Of a stretch of 64,000 bases of DNA, positions 9,782 through 19,452 are shown in pieces. The DNA lies in NCBI GenBank assembly GCA_023435895.1, contig JAEZLH010000023.1, positions 41,186-105,185 on the forward strand. Reading direction: 5' to 3'. Under the pieces are notes generated by a model. That model had not been told where the DNA came from. It saw only the letters and a program-made list of their open reading frames with translations, and did no database searches. The stretch's first letter is position 1. The number at the start of each line of letters is the position of its first letter. Both the position numbers and the translations under genes were made by a program. This DNA comes from Bacillota bacterium (lineage in GTDB: Bacteria > Bacillota > Clostridia > Lachnospirales > Lachnospiraceae).

Positions 9782-11479
9782 GTGACAGGAGACCTTAGAT
9801 CAAAGATAGGGAGTAATGATTATATCGATCTCATTATCGAATACAACGGAAATATAAAGATATTGGAACGTTTCCCCCAGGGTACTGTTCATATTATGAA
9901 TGATATTTATGCAATTATTTATGAACCGAAGGGAACCCTCAAAGGAGGAATCATATTTCGTGATGGCTATACGCTTTTGCCGTCCTGTTACGGTCTCACC
10001 AGTCAGGGGAATTTTGATGCTACCGGAATTACCAGATTGCGACGTCTGCCCAATTTTAATCTTCGAGGTGAGGGTGTATTGATTGGGATTATTGATACCG
10101 GAATTGAATATACCAATCCGGTGTTTCTTAATAAAAATGGGACTACCAAGATAGCGGCTATTTGGGATCAAACCATTGAGCGGGATGGTTCTCCTCTGCC
10201 TTATGGCTTCGGAGCACAATATAGTACGGAAGAAATTAATAGTGCTTTGAAAAGTACAAATCCCTTGGAAGTGGTTCCAAGTACAGATTTAAACGGTCAT
10301 GGGACAATGCTTGCAGGCATTGCTGCAGGTTCTGAAATTCCTGAGAGTGAATTTAGTGGGGTTGCCCCGGATTCTGAACTTATTATTGTTAAACTCAAGC
10401 AAGCGAAGCAATCAATAAGGGATATCTTCATTATACCGGATAATGTAGAGTGCTTTCAGGAAAATGACATTATGTGGGGGGTTCAATATTGTGTTGACAA
10501 AGCGAGAGAATTGAATCGCCCTCTAGCCATTTGCATTGGATTGGGCTCATCCCAGGGTTCCCATGATGGAAGGGGAGCATTGAGTAGTTTTATTTCGGTG
10601 GTATCCAATTATTCCGGAGTGGTGACCTCTGTGGCAGCTGGAAATGAAGGAGATTCAAACCGACATTTTTATGATGAAATCGTTTCGGCAATCGGCAGCA
10701 GTACGGTGCAACTGAATGTAGGAGAGGGAGAAAAGGGTTTTTCTATGGAGTTATGGGGAACAGCGCCAAACAGTTATTCTATCGACATTATGTCCCCGTC
10801 AAATGAATATATCCCGCGCATCCCTGAAAGTATTAGGGTAAACCGTGAAATATCCTTTATATTTGAAGATACAACAATATCAGTAGATTACCAAATGGTG
10901 GAATCCTCCACAGGAGATCAACTGATTTTATTGCGTTTTCACAATCCTTCTCCCGGTGTATGGAATTTTAAAGTATATACAAGAGGAGACTTAAGAGGTT
11001 CCTTCCACATATGGTTGCCCAGTGATGACTTTATTACTAGGGATACCTATTTTCTTCAGGCTGATCCATATACAACAATTACGTCCCCTGGCAATTCCCC
11101 CTTGCCTATTACATGTACAGCTTATAATACCAAAACCGGTACACTATATCGCAAGGCTGGAAAGGGATATACAAGGACGAATGAAATAAAACCCGATATT
11201 GCAGCTCCAGGGGTAGATGTTTTAGGTCCTACCCTGCAAAAGGGATTTACTAACTTTTCGGGAACCAGTGTGGCAGCAGCCTATACTTCTGGCGTGAATG
11301 CCATGATATTAGAATGGGCAATTGTGAAGGGTTTTTATCCAGGTATGGATGCGGTCGGAATCAAAAAGTTCATTGTTCGGGGGGCACAACGAAACCCTCA
11401 GATATTATATCCGAATAGGGACTGGGGCTATGGAATATTGGATGTATATAATGTCTTTAATACCTTAAGAGTAAGATAA
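9782..11479 (+). CDS. Csp-like S8 subtilase, apparently active copy
   Basis: A 565-residue paralogue of the preceding protein, with the same positions for Asp105, His173, Asn288 and Ser496. Here the serine motif is the canonical SGTSVAAA and the upstream loop is KPDIAAPGVDV, so the protease should be active. Start is GTG at 9782 behind a GGGGGTG ribosome site; the gap to the upstream gene is only 25 bases, so the two are probably cotranscribed. By analogy to clostridial Csp proteins it may activate a spore cortex hydrolase. No sleC-like gene lies in the window, so the germination role is inferred from family only. Confidence 0.87.
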   Translation: MTGDLRSKIGSNDYIDLIIEYNGNIKILERFPQGTVHIMNDIYAIIYEPKGTLKGGIIFRDGYTLLPSCYGLTSQGNFDATGITRLRRLPNFNLRGEGVLIGIIDTGIEYTNPVFLNKNGTTKIAAIWDQTIERDGSPLPYGFGAQYSTEEINSALKSTNPLEVVPSTDLNGHGTMLAGIAAGSEIPESEFSGVAPDSELIIVKLKQAKQSIRDIFIIPDNVECFQENDIMWGVQYCVDKARELNRPLAICIGLGSSQGSHDGRGALSSFISVVSNYSGVVTSVAAGNEGDSNRHFYDEIVSAIGSSTVQLNVGEGEKGFSMELWGTAPNSYSIDIMSPSNEYIPRIPESIRVNREISFIFEDTTISVDYQMVESSTGDQLILLRFHNPSPGVWNFKVYTRGDLRGSFHIWLPSDDFITRDTYFLQADPYTTITSPGNSPLPITCTAYNTKTGTLYRKAGKGYTRTNEIKPDIAAPGVDVLGPTLQKGFTNFSGTSVAAAYTSGVNAMILEWAIVKGFYPGMDAVGIKKFIVRGAQRNPQILYPNRDWGYGILDVYNVFNTLRVR

Positions 11480-11661
11480 AAATAGGTTACGGTTTCACTC
11501 CCAGTCAAAATCATATGCCAAGTTCTAAAGGGAGGCGTGGACAGCAACAATAATATTATAAAACGATTAGAGATGAGGGTTTCATCTTGCACAAATATAC
11601 AGATTGAAGTATGATGAACATGGAAAATATAAGAAGAGAAAACGTATAATAGGAGGAAATC

Positions 11662-12366
11662 ATGAGAAATAAATTGTCCAATGGTCTATGGGGGGTGTTA
11701 TTTATATTTATTGGAATAGGTTTTGCAGGTAATGTACTGTTTGGTTGGGAATTCAGGTTGTTCTTTGAAGGATGGTGGACTCTATTTATTATCATTCCAT
11801 GCTTTATCAGTATGGTGAATAATGGAGTTGGATTTGGTAACGCCTTTGGTTTTGTTGTTGGTGTATTGTTGCTTTTAGCACATTATGTTAGCTTTACGTT
11901 TGATGTTTGGGGTTTGGTGGTACCCATTATCTTGATTTTTATCGGTCTTAGAATTATCTTTCAGGGAGCCTTTCGAGGAAAAAGCGGGTTTAAAAATCAG
12001 GGAACTGAATTTAGTGGTGGTTCCAGTGAGACCTTTACCGGTGGAGTAAAAAGAGAGTATAACGCAGTTTTTTCTGGAAATCGAATCAGGATTGACGATG
12101 TGTTTGTTGGAGCTAGCTTATCCGCTGTGTTTGCTGGGCTTTCCCTGGATCTAAGAGATGCAAAGATAGAGAATGATATTGAGATTACAGCGCAGGCGAT
12201 TTTTGGCGGAATTGATATCTATGTTCCGGCAGGAGTGAAAGTGAAGACAAATAATATTCCCATTTTTGGTGGCGTGAGTAATAAAAGTGCTGCGGGTAAT
12301 AATCCGGGAGCACCAACAATCTATCTCAATTCTACCTGTATGTTTGGAGGGATTGATATAAAATGA
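11662..12366 (+). CDS. LiaF-like membrane protein
   Basis: 234 residues. The first ~105 form four closely spaced membrane helices (DUF5668/LiaF transmembrane type: GLWGVLFIFIGIGFAGN and following). The rest is a soluble beta-rich domain with repeated FGG/FAG turns (AIFGGIDIYVPAGVKV, PIFGGVSNK), typical of LiaF C-termini. In Bacillus LiaF inhibits a cell-envelope stress two-component system, but no kinase or regulator adjoins here. The stop overlaps the start of the next gene by four bases, indicating translational coupling. Confidence 0.8.
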   Translation: MRNKLSNGLWGVLFIFIGIGFAGNVLFGWEFRLFFEGWWTLFIIIPCFISMVNNGVGFGNAFGFVVGVLLLLAHYVSFTFDVWGLVVPIILIFIGLRIIFQGAFRGKSGFKNQGTEFSGGSSETFTGGVKREYNAVFSGNRIRIDDVFVGASLSAVFAGLSLDLRDAKIENDIEITAQAIFGGIDIYVPAGVKVKTNNIPIFGGVSNKSAAGNNPGAPTIYLNSTCMFGGIDIK

Positions 12367-13232
12367 ACAGCACCCAAAGAATGATAAAATATTGTGCCAT
12401 GGCATTTGCGATTATTCTGGCAATTGGAATAATCTCTGGAATGGCCAGCATTGTCTTTACAATAATTAACTCCGTAAGCGGGAATTCGGAACAATTTGAT
12501 TTCAAAATTAACAAAAGAAACCACGCATATACCAACTATGACCGCGAATTTGAAGAAGTAAAAAGTATAAAGGTGGATAATCGCATTGGAAGCTTGCATA
12601 TTTTAATCGGAGACGGATTCCGTGTGGAAGCCCAAAATGTTAGCAAGGAATTTGAGGCAAAGGTAAATGGTGATGGAAGACTTACAATTCATGATGTTGG
12701 TGGAAATTTTAAATTTCTGTGGTTTAACATCGGCGGAGTGCCAAGTACAAAATCGGATATAACGATTTACGTGCCATCTGATTTTGTAGCAAAGGAAGTG
12801 CTAATCGATACTGGTGCCGGAAGTACATCGCTGGAAGGAATCCAAACTGATTACCTTTATATAGAAGCGGGGGCTGGAAATATCAATGCCTCAGGAGTAG
12901 TGGCTAAGAAGGTAAAATGGGATGGAGGGGTTGGTTCTGCTACCTTTCGCGAGGTACGCTTTGAGGAGTCTTCTTTTGACTGTGGAGTTGGAAATCTTGA
13001 AGTGAATGGCAAATTACTTGGCGTCACCGATGTGGATTGCGGAGTGGGAGAAGTAAGACTGGATATTAATGGATCAGCACAAGATTATGGTTATAATGTT
13101 GATACCGGTATCGGTAGAATTACCTGGAACAGTGAAAAGATTTCAGGGAAGAGCAATGGGGACGCAGATAATATAATTAAAGTTGATGGCGGAGTGGGAT
13201 CGGTTGAAATTGAATTTACAAATAATAGATAA
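12363..13232 (+). CDS. DUF4097 (LiaG-like) membrane-anchored beta-repeat protein
   Basis: 289 residues: one N-terminal membrane segment (residues about 8-33), then a right-handed beta-helix-like domain with short repeats around VDTGAGS, IEAGAGNINASG, WDGGVGSATF, DCGVGNLEV and DTGIGRI, the DUF4097/adhesin-like pattern seen in LiaG. It should sit on the outer face of the membrane. ATG overlaps the LiaF-like stop (ATGA), so the two form a small operon probably involved in envelope homeostasis. Confidence 0.8.
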   Translation: MNSTQRMIKYCAMAFAIILAIGIISGMASIVFTIINSVSGNSEQFDFKINKRNHAYTNYDREFEEVKSIKVDNRIGSLHILIGDGFRVEAQNVSKEFEAKVNGDGRLTIHDVGGNFKFLWFNIGGVPSTKSDITIYVPSDFVAKEVLIDTGAGSTSLEGIQTDYLYIEAGAGNINASGVVAKKVKWDGGVGSATFREVRFEESSFDCGVGNLEVNGKLLGVTDVDCGVGEVRLDINGSAQDYGYNVDTGIGRITWNSEKISGKSNGDADNIIKVDGGVGSVEIEFTNNR

Positions 13233-13302
13233 ATTACAAAATTTCCACTAGCAATTATTTGATGAATCGGGAATACTTGTTTCTAAATCAGACAAAATAT
13301 AG

Positions 13303-13336
13303 ATGGAGGCGTTAATTATCCTGACGTCTCCATTTC
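13303..13336 (+). terminator. Probable terminator after the LiaF/DUF4097 pair
   Basis: A ten-base-pair stem (ATGGAGGCGT with ACGTCTCCAT, one G-T pair) around TAATTATCCTG-type loop sequence. The T tract after it is short, so efficiency is uncertain. Confidence 0.5.
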
Positions 13337-13458
13337 TAGATAAAATACCATATGATACAAAAAATCATTTGTCAACATTACTGCACATTCTAATATTGCG
13401 ATAAGCGAGTTAATAGAAGAGTAGAGCAGTACAGTCCTGTGCAGAAATAAGGAGAAAT

Positions 13459-14907
13459 ATGAATAAAAAAACTCTGTTTGGATTAATTCTGTTTTCGTGC
13501 GTGGTAATATCCGGTATGTTTCTGACAACGGAGATTCTTATAGAGCATAGCAGTACCGGTTCCTTACAGACACAACTAGCAGAAAATAACACAGAAGAAA
13601 AAGCACTAAATAATGAGAATGAGGAATATGTTAGAGCTGACAATAACATAATTGCAAACCAAGAGCTAACTAAGGAAGAAAGCGATAGTTCGATATCAGT
13701 AGATAAGCAAGAAGATCAGGTTAAAACAATTGGGGAAGAAGAATCGGAAAAGCTAGAACAGTCCACTGATATAACATCGCAGGAAACGAAAAATCAAATT
13801 ACGCAAGAACCGGATAAGCAGGGGAAGGAACAGTCCACAGAAGAGATTCAGAATAAAGATAAAACCATAACGAATCATACAAGTAATGATAAAGTGGAGG
13901 ATAGCCAGGCCGTAGAGGAGAAAGAGAAAAATCAGAAGGATGCTAAGGATAAATCCTTAGATGATCAGACGAATGCTTCAAAGAATGATACCGTAATGGC
14001 TTCTGCAGATGCTATCTTTAAACCACAACTTATCCTTGATCATACAAAGGTAGATTATATGTCTCATATTCCTAAAATGAAATGGGATAGTGATTTAAAA
14101 AAAGCAATGGATATCAAAAATCCTAAAATTGATTTAGAGGCAGATGCAGCAATTTTATTGGATGCAAAAACAGGTAAAGTTCTATATTATAAAAATCCGG
14201 TAAAAGCAGAATTTCCGGCTAGCACCTTAAAGCTGCTAACCGCAATGATAGCCTTAAAAAATTGTGATATCAATGAAGAAGTAACGATTGGGGATGAAAT
14301 AACCATGATTGCTTCGGATTCCTCTAGAGCATACCTCAAGCAGGGAGAAAAACTTACCATTGAGAATTTGCTGCAGGGGATGTTGCTACCCTCCGGCAAT
14401 GATGCAGCCTATGCCGTAGCAGCCTACGTAGGGAGAAAGACTTTAAATAACCCTAAGGCAACAAAGGAAGAGGCACTTTCAAAGTTTCGCAAAATGATGA
14501 ATCAAGAGGCAGGACGGCTTGGTTTGAAGAATTCTAATTTTGTGACACCGGACGGATATGATGCAATCGGTCAGTATACCACAGCCTATGACATGGGATT
14601 AATTGGGATGGCTGCAATAAAATATAGTAAGATTGTGGAAATTAGTCAAAAAAGCTCCTGCAGCACGAAATTTATCAGCGGAGAAGAGGTAACCTGGACC
14701 AGTACAAATAAATTACTGAATCGTAAGAGTGGTGACTTTTATTCTCCTGCATTTGGGTTAAAGACCGGAACCAGTACAATGGCTGGAAAATGCCTAGTTT
14801 CTGCAGCGAAAAATGGAAATAAAGAAGTTGTTTGCGTGATCATGCATTCTAATACAGATGGCAGATGGGAAGACGCAATTAAATTAATGGATTATGGATT
14901 AAAATAA
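13459..14907 (+). CDS. D-alanyl-D-alanine carboxypeptidase (S11) with long acidic linker
   Basis: 482 residues. An N-terminal signal/anchor (residues 4-26) is followed by a ~170-residue low-complexity linker rich in Glu, Lys, Gln, Asn and Thr, then a penicillin-binding S11 domain. All three active-site motifs are intact: S255-T-L-K258, S312-G-N314 and K435-T-G437. The enzyme trims the terminal D-Ala from peptidoglycan pentapeptides outside the membrane. The usual C-terminal PBP5 domain appears to be missing: the protein ends about 45 residues after KTG. The linker is unusual in length and may hold the catalytic domain away from the membrane. Confidence 0.9.
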   Translation: MNKKTLFGLILFSCVVISGMFLTTEILIEHSSTGSLQTQLAENNTEEKALNNENEEYVRADNNIIANQELTKEESDSSISVDKQEDQVKTIGEEESEKLEQSTDITSQETKNQITQEPDKQGKEQSTEEIQNKDKTITNHTSNDKVEDSQAVEEKEKNQKDAKDKSLDDQTNASKNDTVMASADAIFKPQLILDHTKVDYMSHIPKMKWDSDLKKAMDIKNPKIDLEADAAILLDAKTGKVLYYKNPVKAEFPASTLKLLTAMIALKNCDINEEVTIGDEITMIASDSSRAYLKQGEKLTIENLLQGMLLPSGNDAAYAVAAYVGRKTLNNPKATKEEALSKFRKMMNQEAGRLGLKNSNFVTPDGYDAIGQYTTAYDMGLIGMAAIKYSKIVEISQKSSCSTKFISGEEVTWTSTNKLLNRKSGDFYSPAFGLKTGTSTMAGKCLVSAAKNGNKEVVCVIMHSNTDGRWEDAIKLMDYGLK

Positions 14908-14928
14908 GGATTTATCGGGGGAAAAGAA

Positions 14929-15843
14929 ATGAAGAAAAGAAATTGGGAGGAAGAAAGCCCAAAGAAAATATTAAGCGGAGCAGGGTTTGCATTATTCGTT
15001 TTAGCACTCATATTTATTTTGTCACAAGGCGCAATTAGTTTATTGGTGGATCGGTACGCTCCAGAGCTCTCGCATACAGATTGGTATGCTTGGGCATTAA
15101 CAGGGGTTTCAATAATCCTACTTGGATTGCCGGTCTACCTGCTATTAATGAAGAGGATACCTGATTCTGGCAGAGGTGAAGTGGTAAAGTTGAAATTTAC
15201 GGAGTTTATCGTCATCTTCTTTATCACTGCCGCTGCCATGTATATAACCAGTATGATGAGCAGTGTCATCACTGTTTTGATAGCCCTTCTCAAAGGGGAT
15301 ACCCATTTGATTAATCCGGCACAAGAGGCGATTTTACACAGTAATTATGCGCTTTCTCTTTTGTATGCATGCATTATTGCACCGATTACCGAAGAGTTTA
15401 TCTTTCGTAAGGTTCTTTTGGATAAATTAAAACGGTTTGGAGATATTCCCGCAATTCTCATGACAGGTATCGCTTTTGGGTTATTTCATATGAACTTGTC
15501 GCAATTTTTCTATGCGGCTGTTTTGGGATTTATATTTGCATATCTTACAATCAGGACGAATACGGTACGCTATGCAATTCTATTACATATGATGGTCAAT
15601 ACCATATCCACAGGAATTTCACCGTTTGTTCTTAAAGGAAATAAGTTGGCGGGAGTATTCTTAACAATGTGGGTATTTATAGCCATATTACTGGGTATTA
15701 TTTTCTTTTCTTTAAACATAAAAAAGATTGTATTTGAAAAAAAGGAACCATTAGTTGCAGTGAAAGATTATTATACCAATGCCGGAGTAATTTGTTATGG
15801 GTTGGTTTGCATCATTATGATTGGAATTATTACCATTCGTTAA
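14929..15843 (+). CDS. CPBP family intramembrane metalloprotease
   Basis: 304 residues with about eight membrane spans. The catalytic motifs are EEFIFRKVLL (EExxxR), FGLFHMN (FxxxH) and LLHMMVNT (HxxxN), all complete. It lies 21 bases after the carboxypeptidase gene on the same strand, so it may be cotranscribed and act in the envelope. The substrate is unknown. It differs from the paralogue at 4047 in the loops and C-terminus. Confidence 0.85.
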   Translation: MKKRNWEEESPKKILSGAGFALFVLALIFILSQGAISLLVDRYAPELSHTDWYAWALTGVSIILLGLPVYLLLMKRIPDSGRGEVVKLKFTEFIVIFFITAAAMYITSMMSSVITVLIALLKGDTHLINPAQEAILHSNYALSLLYACIIAPITEEFIFRKVLLDKLKRFGDIPAILMTGIAFGLFHMNLSQFFYAAVLGFIFAYLTIRTNTVRYAILLHMMVNTISTGISPFVLKGNKLAGVFLTMWVFIAILLGIIFFSLNIKKIVFEKKEPLVAVKDYYTNAGVICYGLVCIIMIGIITIR

Positions 15844-15866
15844 TTTTCACCGGCATTGGAAAGAAT

Positions 15867-16187
15867 TTAACTTAAGCGTACGGCAGTACCGGAGGCGGTT
15901 ACCATAAGCATGCCGTTATTTGCACCCAATACCTCGTAGTCAATATCAACACCAACTACAGCGTTTGCACCCATTTGATGAGCTCGATTGACCATTTCCT
16001 GCATTGCTTGTTCTCTCGCACGAATCAGCTCCTCTTCATAGGTTCCGGAACGTCCGCCGAAGAAGTTTGATAACCCTGCGGTAAAATCCTTTACAAAATC
16101 TACACCCGATACTACCTCGCCAAATACAACACCGAGATAGTCATTAATTTGTTTTCCTTCAACGGAAGGAGTAGTAGTAACGATCAT
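15867..16187 (-). CDS. YbjQ/UPF0145 family protein
   Basis: 106 residues with the family start [13 protein letters not shown], the central GEVVSG and the conserved [14 protein letters not shown]. Members form pentameric rings sometimes called heavy-metal-binding, but no biochemical function is settled. It is a single gene converging on the CPBP gene. The ATG at 16185-16187 is preceded by a GGAGG site (read on the minus strand). Confidence 0.85.
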   Translation of the reverse strand: MIVTTTPSVEGKQINDYLGVVFGEVVSGVDFVKDFTAGLSNFFGGRSGTYEEELIRAREQAMQEMVNRAHQMGANAVVGVDIDYEVLGANNGMLMVTASGTAVRLS

Positions 16188-16315
16188 AAAAATCCTCCTG
16201 AAAAATAATGTTTTTTCATAATATATCTTTATGCTATGGTGATGTCAAGTGATGTAATGAAATCATAAGAATGATTTAATTCGTTTTTAATTTACGTTGG
16301 AAAGGAGCGATTATT

Positions 16316-17494
16316 TTGACTAAAATTTTAGTGAATTTTTTTATAAAAAATAATCAGCAATATGAAAATCCTAAAGTAAGAACTGCCTATGGTATTTTGT
16401 CCAGTACGGTGGGAATTATTTGTAATGTTTTGTTATTTGGAATAAAGCTGGCAGTCGGCATGGTGATTAACAGTATCTCTGTTATGGCAGATGCTTTTAA
16501 TAACTTATCTGATGCAGCATCCTCCATAATTAGCTTTGTTGGAGTTAAGCTTGCAGGAAGACCGGCTGATAAGGAACATCCCTTTGGACATGGGAGATTT
16601 GAATATATTGCGGCGCTAGCAGTAGCTTTTTTGATTTTACAGGTGGGCTTTAATCTATTCCAGAATTCCTTTCAAAAGGTTCTTCACCCGGAGGAAGTTA
16701 AGTTTAATCCCGTGTTGGTTGCAATATTATGCATATCCGTCCTTTTAAAAGTATGGATGATGATGTTTAACCGTACCTTGGGAAAACGGATTAATTCCAC
16801 GGTTATGCTGGCAACCTCTGCGGATTCTATGGGAGATGTATTTGTAACTTTGGCAACGATTATTTCGGCAGTGATTGGTGGTTTAACCAACTTAAAGATT
16901 GATGGTTATATGGGTATTGTAGTTTCTGTATTTGTTATGATTGCGGGTTTCCGTATTGCCAAGGATACATTAGAGCCTCTCCTTGGACAGCCTGTAGAAC
17001 GAGAGATCTATGAGAAAATTACGGGTTTTGTGGAAAGCTTTGAAGGAGTAATCGGAACGCATGATTTGATTATTCATAATTACGGACCCACAAATCGCAT
17101 GGCTACGATTCATGTGGAGGTTCCCAATAACGTTAACTTTGAGCAAATTCATGACACGATTGATTTGATTGAAAGAAAGATTTGTGAAACCATGGATATT
17201 TTTCTTGTAATACACATGGATCCGGTGGAAATAAATGATACCAAGGTTTTGGAGAAGAAAAAAATGGTAATTGATATTGTAAAGAAGCTGGAACCCAAAG
17301 CTTCGATTCATGACTTCCGTGTTATTAACGGTGAACATAAGATTAATCTGGTATACGACCTTGTGGTGCCTTATTCCTATAAGGAAGCACAGGAAAACAA
17401 TCTGCTTGATAATATCAATACACAGGTGAAAGAACAGGATGAACGCTTTCATTGCATTATTAATATCGAAAATAGCTTTATTGCAGAGAGCTAA
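16316..17494 (+). CDS. Cation diffusion facilitator (CDF) family exporter
   Basis: 392 residues with six membrane helices and a cytoplasmic C-terminal domain. The metal-site motifs are MADAFNNLSD in helix 2 (DxxxD) and SADSMGDVF in helix 5; the HPFGHGRFEY loop is typical. The helix-5 site reads DSMGD, which leaves the DxxxD pair in place. A ~95-residue extension follows the usual CDF cytoplasmic domain. The protein should export a divalent cation (Mn, Zn or Fe) in exchange for protons; the specificity cannot be told. Start is TTG at 16316 after GAAAGGAG. Confidence 0.88.
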   Translation: MTKILVNFFIKNNQQYENPKVRTAYGILSSTVGIICNVLLFGIKLAVGMVINSISVMADAFNNLSDAASSIISFVGVKLAGRPADKEHPFGHGRFEYIAALAVAFLILQVGFNLFQNSFQKVLHPEEVKFNPVLVAILCISVLLKVWMMMFNRTLGKRINSTVMLATSADSMGDVFVTLATIISAVIGGLTNLKIDGYMGIVVSVFVMIAGFRIAKDTLEPLLGQPVEREIYEKITGFVESFEGVIGTHDLIIHNYGPTNRMATIHVEVPNNVNFEQIHDTIDLIERKICETMDIFLVIHMDPVEINDTKVLEKKKMVIDIVKKLEPKASIHDFRVINGEHKINLVYDLVVPYSYKEAQENNLLDNINTQVKEQDERFHCIINIENSFIAES

Positions 17495-17726
17495 GGGATA
17501 AAATACCCGGAACTAGAGGAATAATAAGTGGGTAGGGTTAGAGGATCAAACGGTAATAACAATCATTATAATATATGTTTTTAGGATAGTGATTAAGATG
17601 CTTTTGAACGCTCTAATCCTAGGTAACTATATTGAAGAAAGTGTGTATAAAATAAGAATAAGAGCAGATATAAAAGATAGTATAATTTCGGAAATAAAAA
17701 AAGTTTAAAAATAATGAAAATTATGC

Positions 17727-17755
17727 TTGAAAAATAAAATTTGATGAGTTATAAT
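17727..17755 (+). promoter_or_regulatory. Promoter of the left tRNA-Gln
   Basis: -35 TTGAAA (17727-17732), 17-base spacer, -10 TATAAT (17750-17755). The tRNA begins 42 bases after the -10. It lies outside the repeated segment, so it is likely the original chromosomal promoter. Confidence 0.75.
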
Positions 17756-17788
17756 ATCATTCGTGGCTGACAAACAGGCCGCTAAAAA

Positions 17789-17871
17789 TATAACTTAGGG
17801 ATATCGCCAAACGGTAAGGCACTGGACTCTGACTCCAGCATCTCAAGGTTCGAATCCTTGTATCCCTGCTT
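17789..17871 (+). repeat. Left direct repeat (attachment site) of the element
   Basis: The 83-base sequence starts TATAACTTAGGG and ends TATCCCTGCTT. It is identical to 46476-46558, and sequence identity stops on both sides. It comprises eight bases of leader, the whole tRNA and three bases after it. Confidence 0.88.
17797..17868 (+). tRNA. tRNA-Gln (anticodon CTG), left copy
   Basis: Acceptor AGGGATA/TATCCCT with discriminator G, D-stem GCC/GGC, anticodon stem CTGGA/TCCAG with loop CTCTGAC (anticodon CTG, reading CAG), and T-stem CAAGG/CCTTG with TTCGAAT loop. All stems pair. The CCA end is not encoded. Identical to the copy at 46484. Confidence 0.97.
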
Positions 17872-17876
17872 TTTAA

Positions 17877-17908
17877 CCTTTGATTAGTTGATTATCAAGG
17901 GTTTTTTT
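17877..17908 (+). terminator. Terminator after the left tRNA-Gln
   Basis: CCTTTGAT pairs with ATCAAGGG (one G-T pair) and is followed by seven T. It lies outside the duplicated core and so belongs to the inserted element. Confidence 0.75.
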
Positions 17909-17937
17909 GTTTCTTAATACTTGAATTTCATTGTTAA

Positions 17938-17987
17938 AAGGCACTAGATTATTACCAATTTACAAGGCGGTCTAGTGCCTTGTTTTT
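17938..17987 (+). promoter_or_regulatory. Hairpin with T tract directly before the integrase start
   Basis: AAGGCACTAGA (17938-17948) pairs perfectly with TCTAGTGCCTT (17971-17981), followed by GTTTTT. It lies between the tRNA terminator and the integrase ribosome site, so it could limit read-through from the tRNA into the integrase. The CTAGAT-type half-site also recurs at the right end (46401-46450), so integrase binding is an alternative. Confidence 0.5.
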
Positions 17988-18007
17988 ATGATGAAAGGAT
18001 GATAAAA

Positions 18008-18949
18008 ATGAAGAAAATCAGTATGAGAAGTAATGAAAGTATGACTTTAGAAGAGGGATTTCGTCTGTTTATTAAGATGTGTAATATCAAAAATCTTTCT
18101 CCCAAAACAACGGAAACCTATGAATGGCACTATGCAATATTTACCAAGTTTATCCCAAGTGAAACATATCTAGAACAAATCGATAAAAAGACTTTGGATG
18201 ATTATATTATATACCTTAAAAGTAAAGGTAGCTGTAGAGAAATTACAATTAATTCTTACCTACGAAGCCTTAGAGCATTTTTAGGTTATATGATGAAAGA
18301 GAAATATATGAAGCAGTTCACTATTCAAATGTTAAAGGTAGATAAGAAGATAAAAGAAACATATACAAATGACGAACTAAAAATTCTACTTAAAAAGCCA
18401 GATATTAAAGATTGCGACTTTACAGAATATAAGACTTGGGTGTTTTCTAATTACTTGCTGGCTACTGGAAATAGGATATCAAGCGCTTTAAATCTTCGGA
18501 TAAATGATTTGGATTTTGATAATTTGCTTATCCTTGTTAATAAGACCAAGAATAGAAAAGCACAAATAATTCCTATGAGCAAGTCGTTAGCAAACATACT
18601 AAATGAATATTTGCAATATCGGAATGGAGAAGGTGAGGATTATGTATTTTGCAATTCATGTGGTGAACAAGGCAATATTCACACCTATCAAGGGATATTG
18701 CTTAGATATAATCGTAAACGTGGTGTAATGAAAACGTCAGCGCATCTGTATCGCCATACCTTCTCTAAGTTATGGATTTTAAACGGAGGGGATATTTTTA
18801 GGCTCCAGAAGATGTTAGGGCATTCTGATTTATCAGTCGTCAAAGAATATGTCCAAATGTTTGGAAATGATTTGGCTATAAACTTTGATAGATTTAATCC
18901 TTTAGACCAATTAGGTATTAATCAACAGCAGAAATATATTAAAATGTAG
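18008..18949 (+). CDS. int: Tyrosine-type site-specific integrase
   Basis: 313 residues when started at ATG 18008, nine bases after GAAAGG; upstream frames overlap the hairpin. An N-terminal SAM-like core-binding domain (about residues 15-105) is followed by the catalytic domain with Arg in ATGNRISSALNL, HLYRHTF (H-x-x-R), MLGHSDLSVVKEY (His and nucleophile Tyr). The set R-K-H-R-H-Y looks complete. It sits just inside the left tRNA repeat, reads inward and ends in its own terminator, the usual layout for the enzyme that integrates and excises such an element. Confidence 0.93.
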   Translation: MKKISMRSNESMTLEEGFRLFIKMCNIKNLSPKTTETYEWHYAIFTKFIPSETYLEQIDKKTLDDYIIYLKSKGSCREITINSYLRSLRAFLGYMMKEKYMKQFTIQMLKVDKKIKETYTNDELKILLKKPDIKDCDFTEYKTWVFSNYLLATGNRISSALNLRINDLDFDNLLILVNKTKNRKAQIIPMSKSLANILNEYLQYRNGEGEDYVFCNSCGEQGNIHTYQGILLRYNRKRGVMKTSAHLYRHTFSKLWILNGGDIFRLQKMLGHSDLSVVKEYVQMFGNDLAINFDRFNPLDQLGINQQQKYIKM

Positions 18950-18977
18950 AATTATTTAAATAATAAGATAATTAGAA

Positions 18978-19004
18978 AGGGGATGCCAGTTGGTATCCTC
19001 TTTT
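18978..19004 (+). terminator. Terminator after the integrase gene
   Basis: GGGGATGCC-AGTT-GGTATCCTC followed by four T. The same hairpin sequence recurs at 22057-22084. Confidence 0.8.
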
Positions 19005-19452
19005 CTTGTAGCATCGCAACTAGACAATGACTTTTATTCTATTATTTCATTGAATTTGAATATAGCTGTATTTATACGTTTTAAATTTCATAAGACGCAG
19101 GTAGGTCAATATATATGAATGATTTTAGGTGTAGATAATATTTACTTCTTGTCGAAAAAAGATGTAAAACATTCCTAATGCATTTTGTTGGACAATAGTT
19201 CCATCAATGACAAAATAATATAGAAAATGTTAAATAATAGTTAAATAATTGAATATATGTTGAAAAATATCAAAAAGACTGATAATATAAATATATAGAA
19301 GAAAATGTCAAACTGTTCTAAATTTATAAAAAATGCATATAATATATTAAAAATAAGTATAATAGCGTATTATGCTTAAATTCAGGTTGAAATAATTGCC
19401 AACAAGTGGTAATATTTATAAGATAATGTATAACGAATGAGAGGTATTGGAA
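19005..19452 (+). promoter_or_regulatory. Intergenic region with promoter for the 19.4-21.0 kb genes
   Basis: No gene seen. A good promoter is present: -35 TTGAAA (19260-19265), 17-base spacer, -10 TAATAT (19283-19288), about 165 bases before the next start. Several further TATAAT-like words occur in this very AT-rich stretch. Confidence 0.5.
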
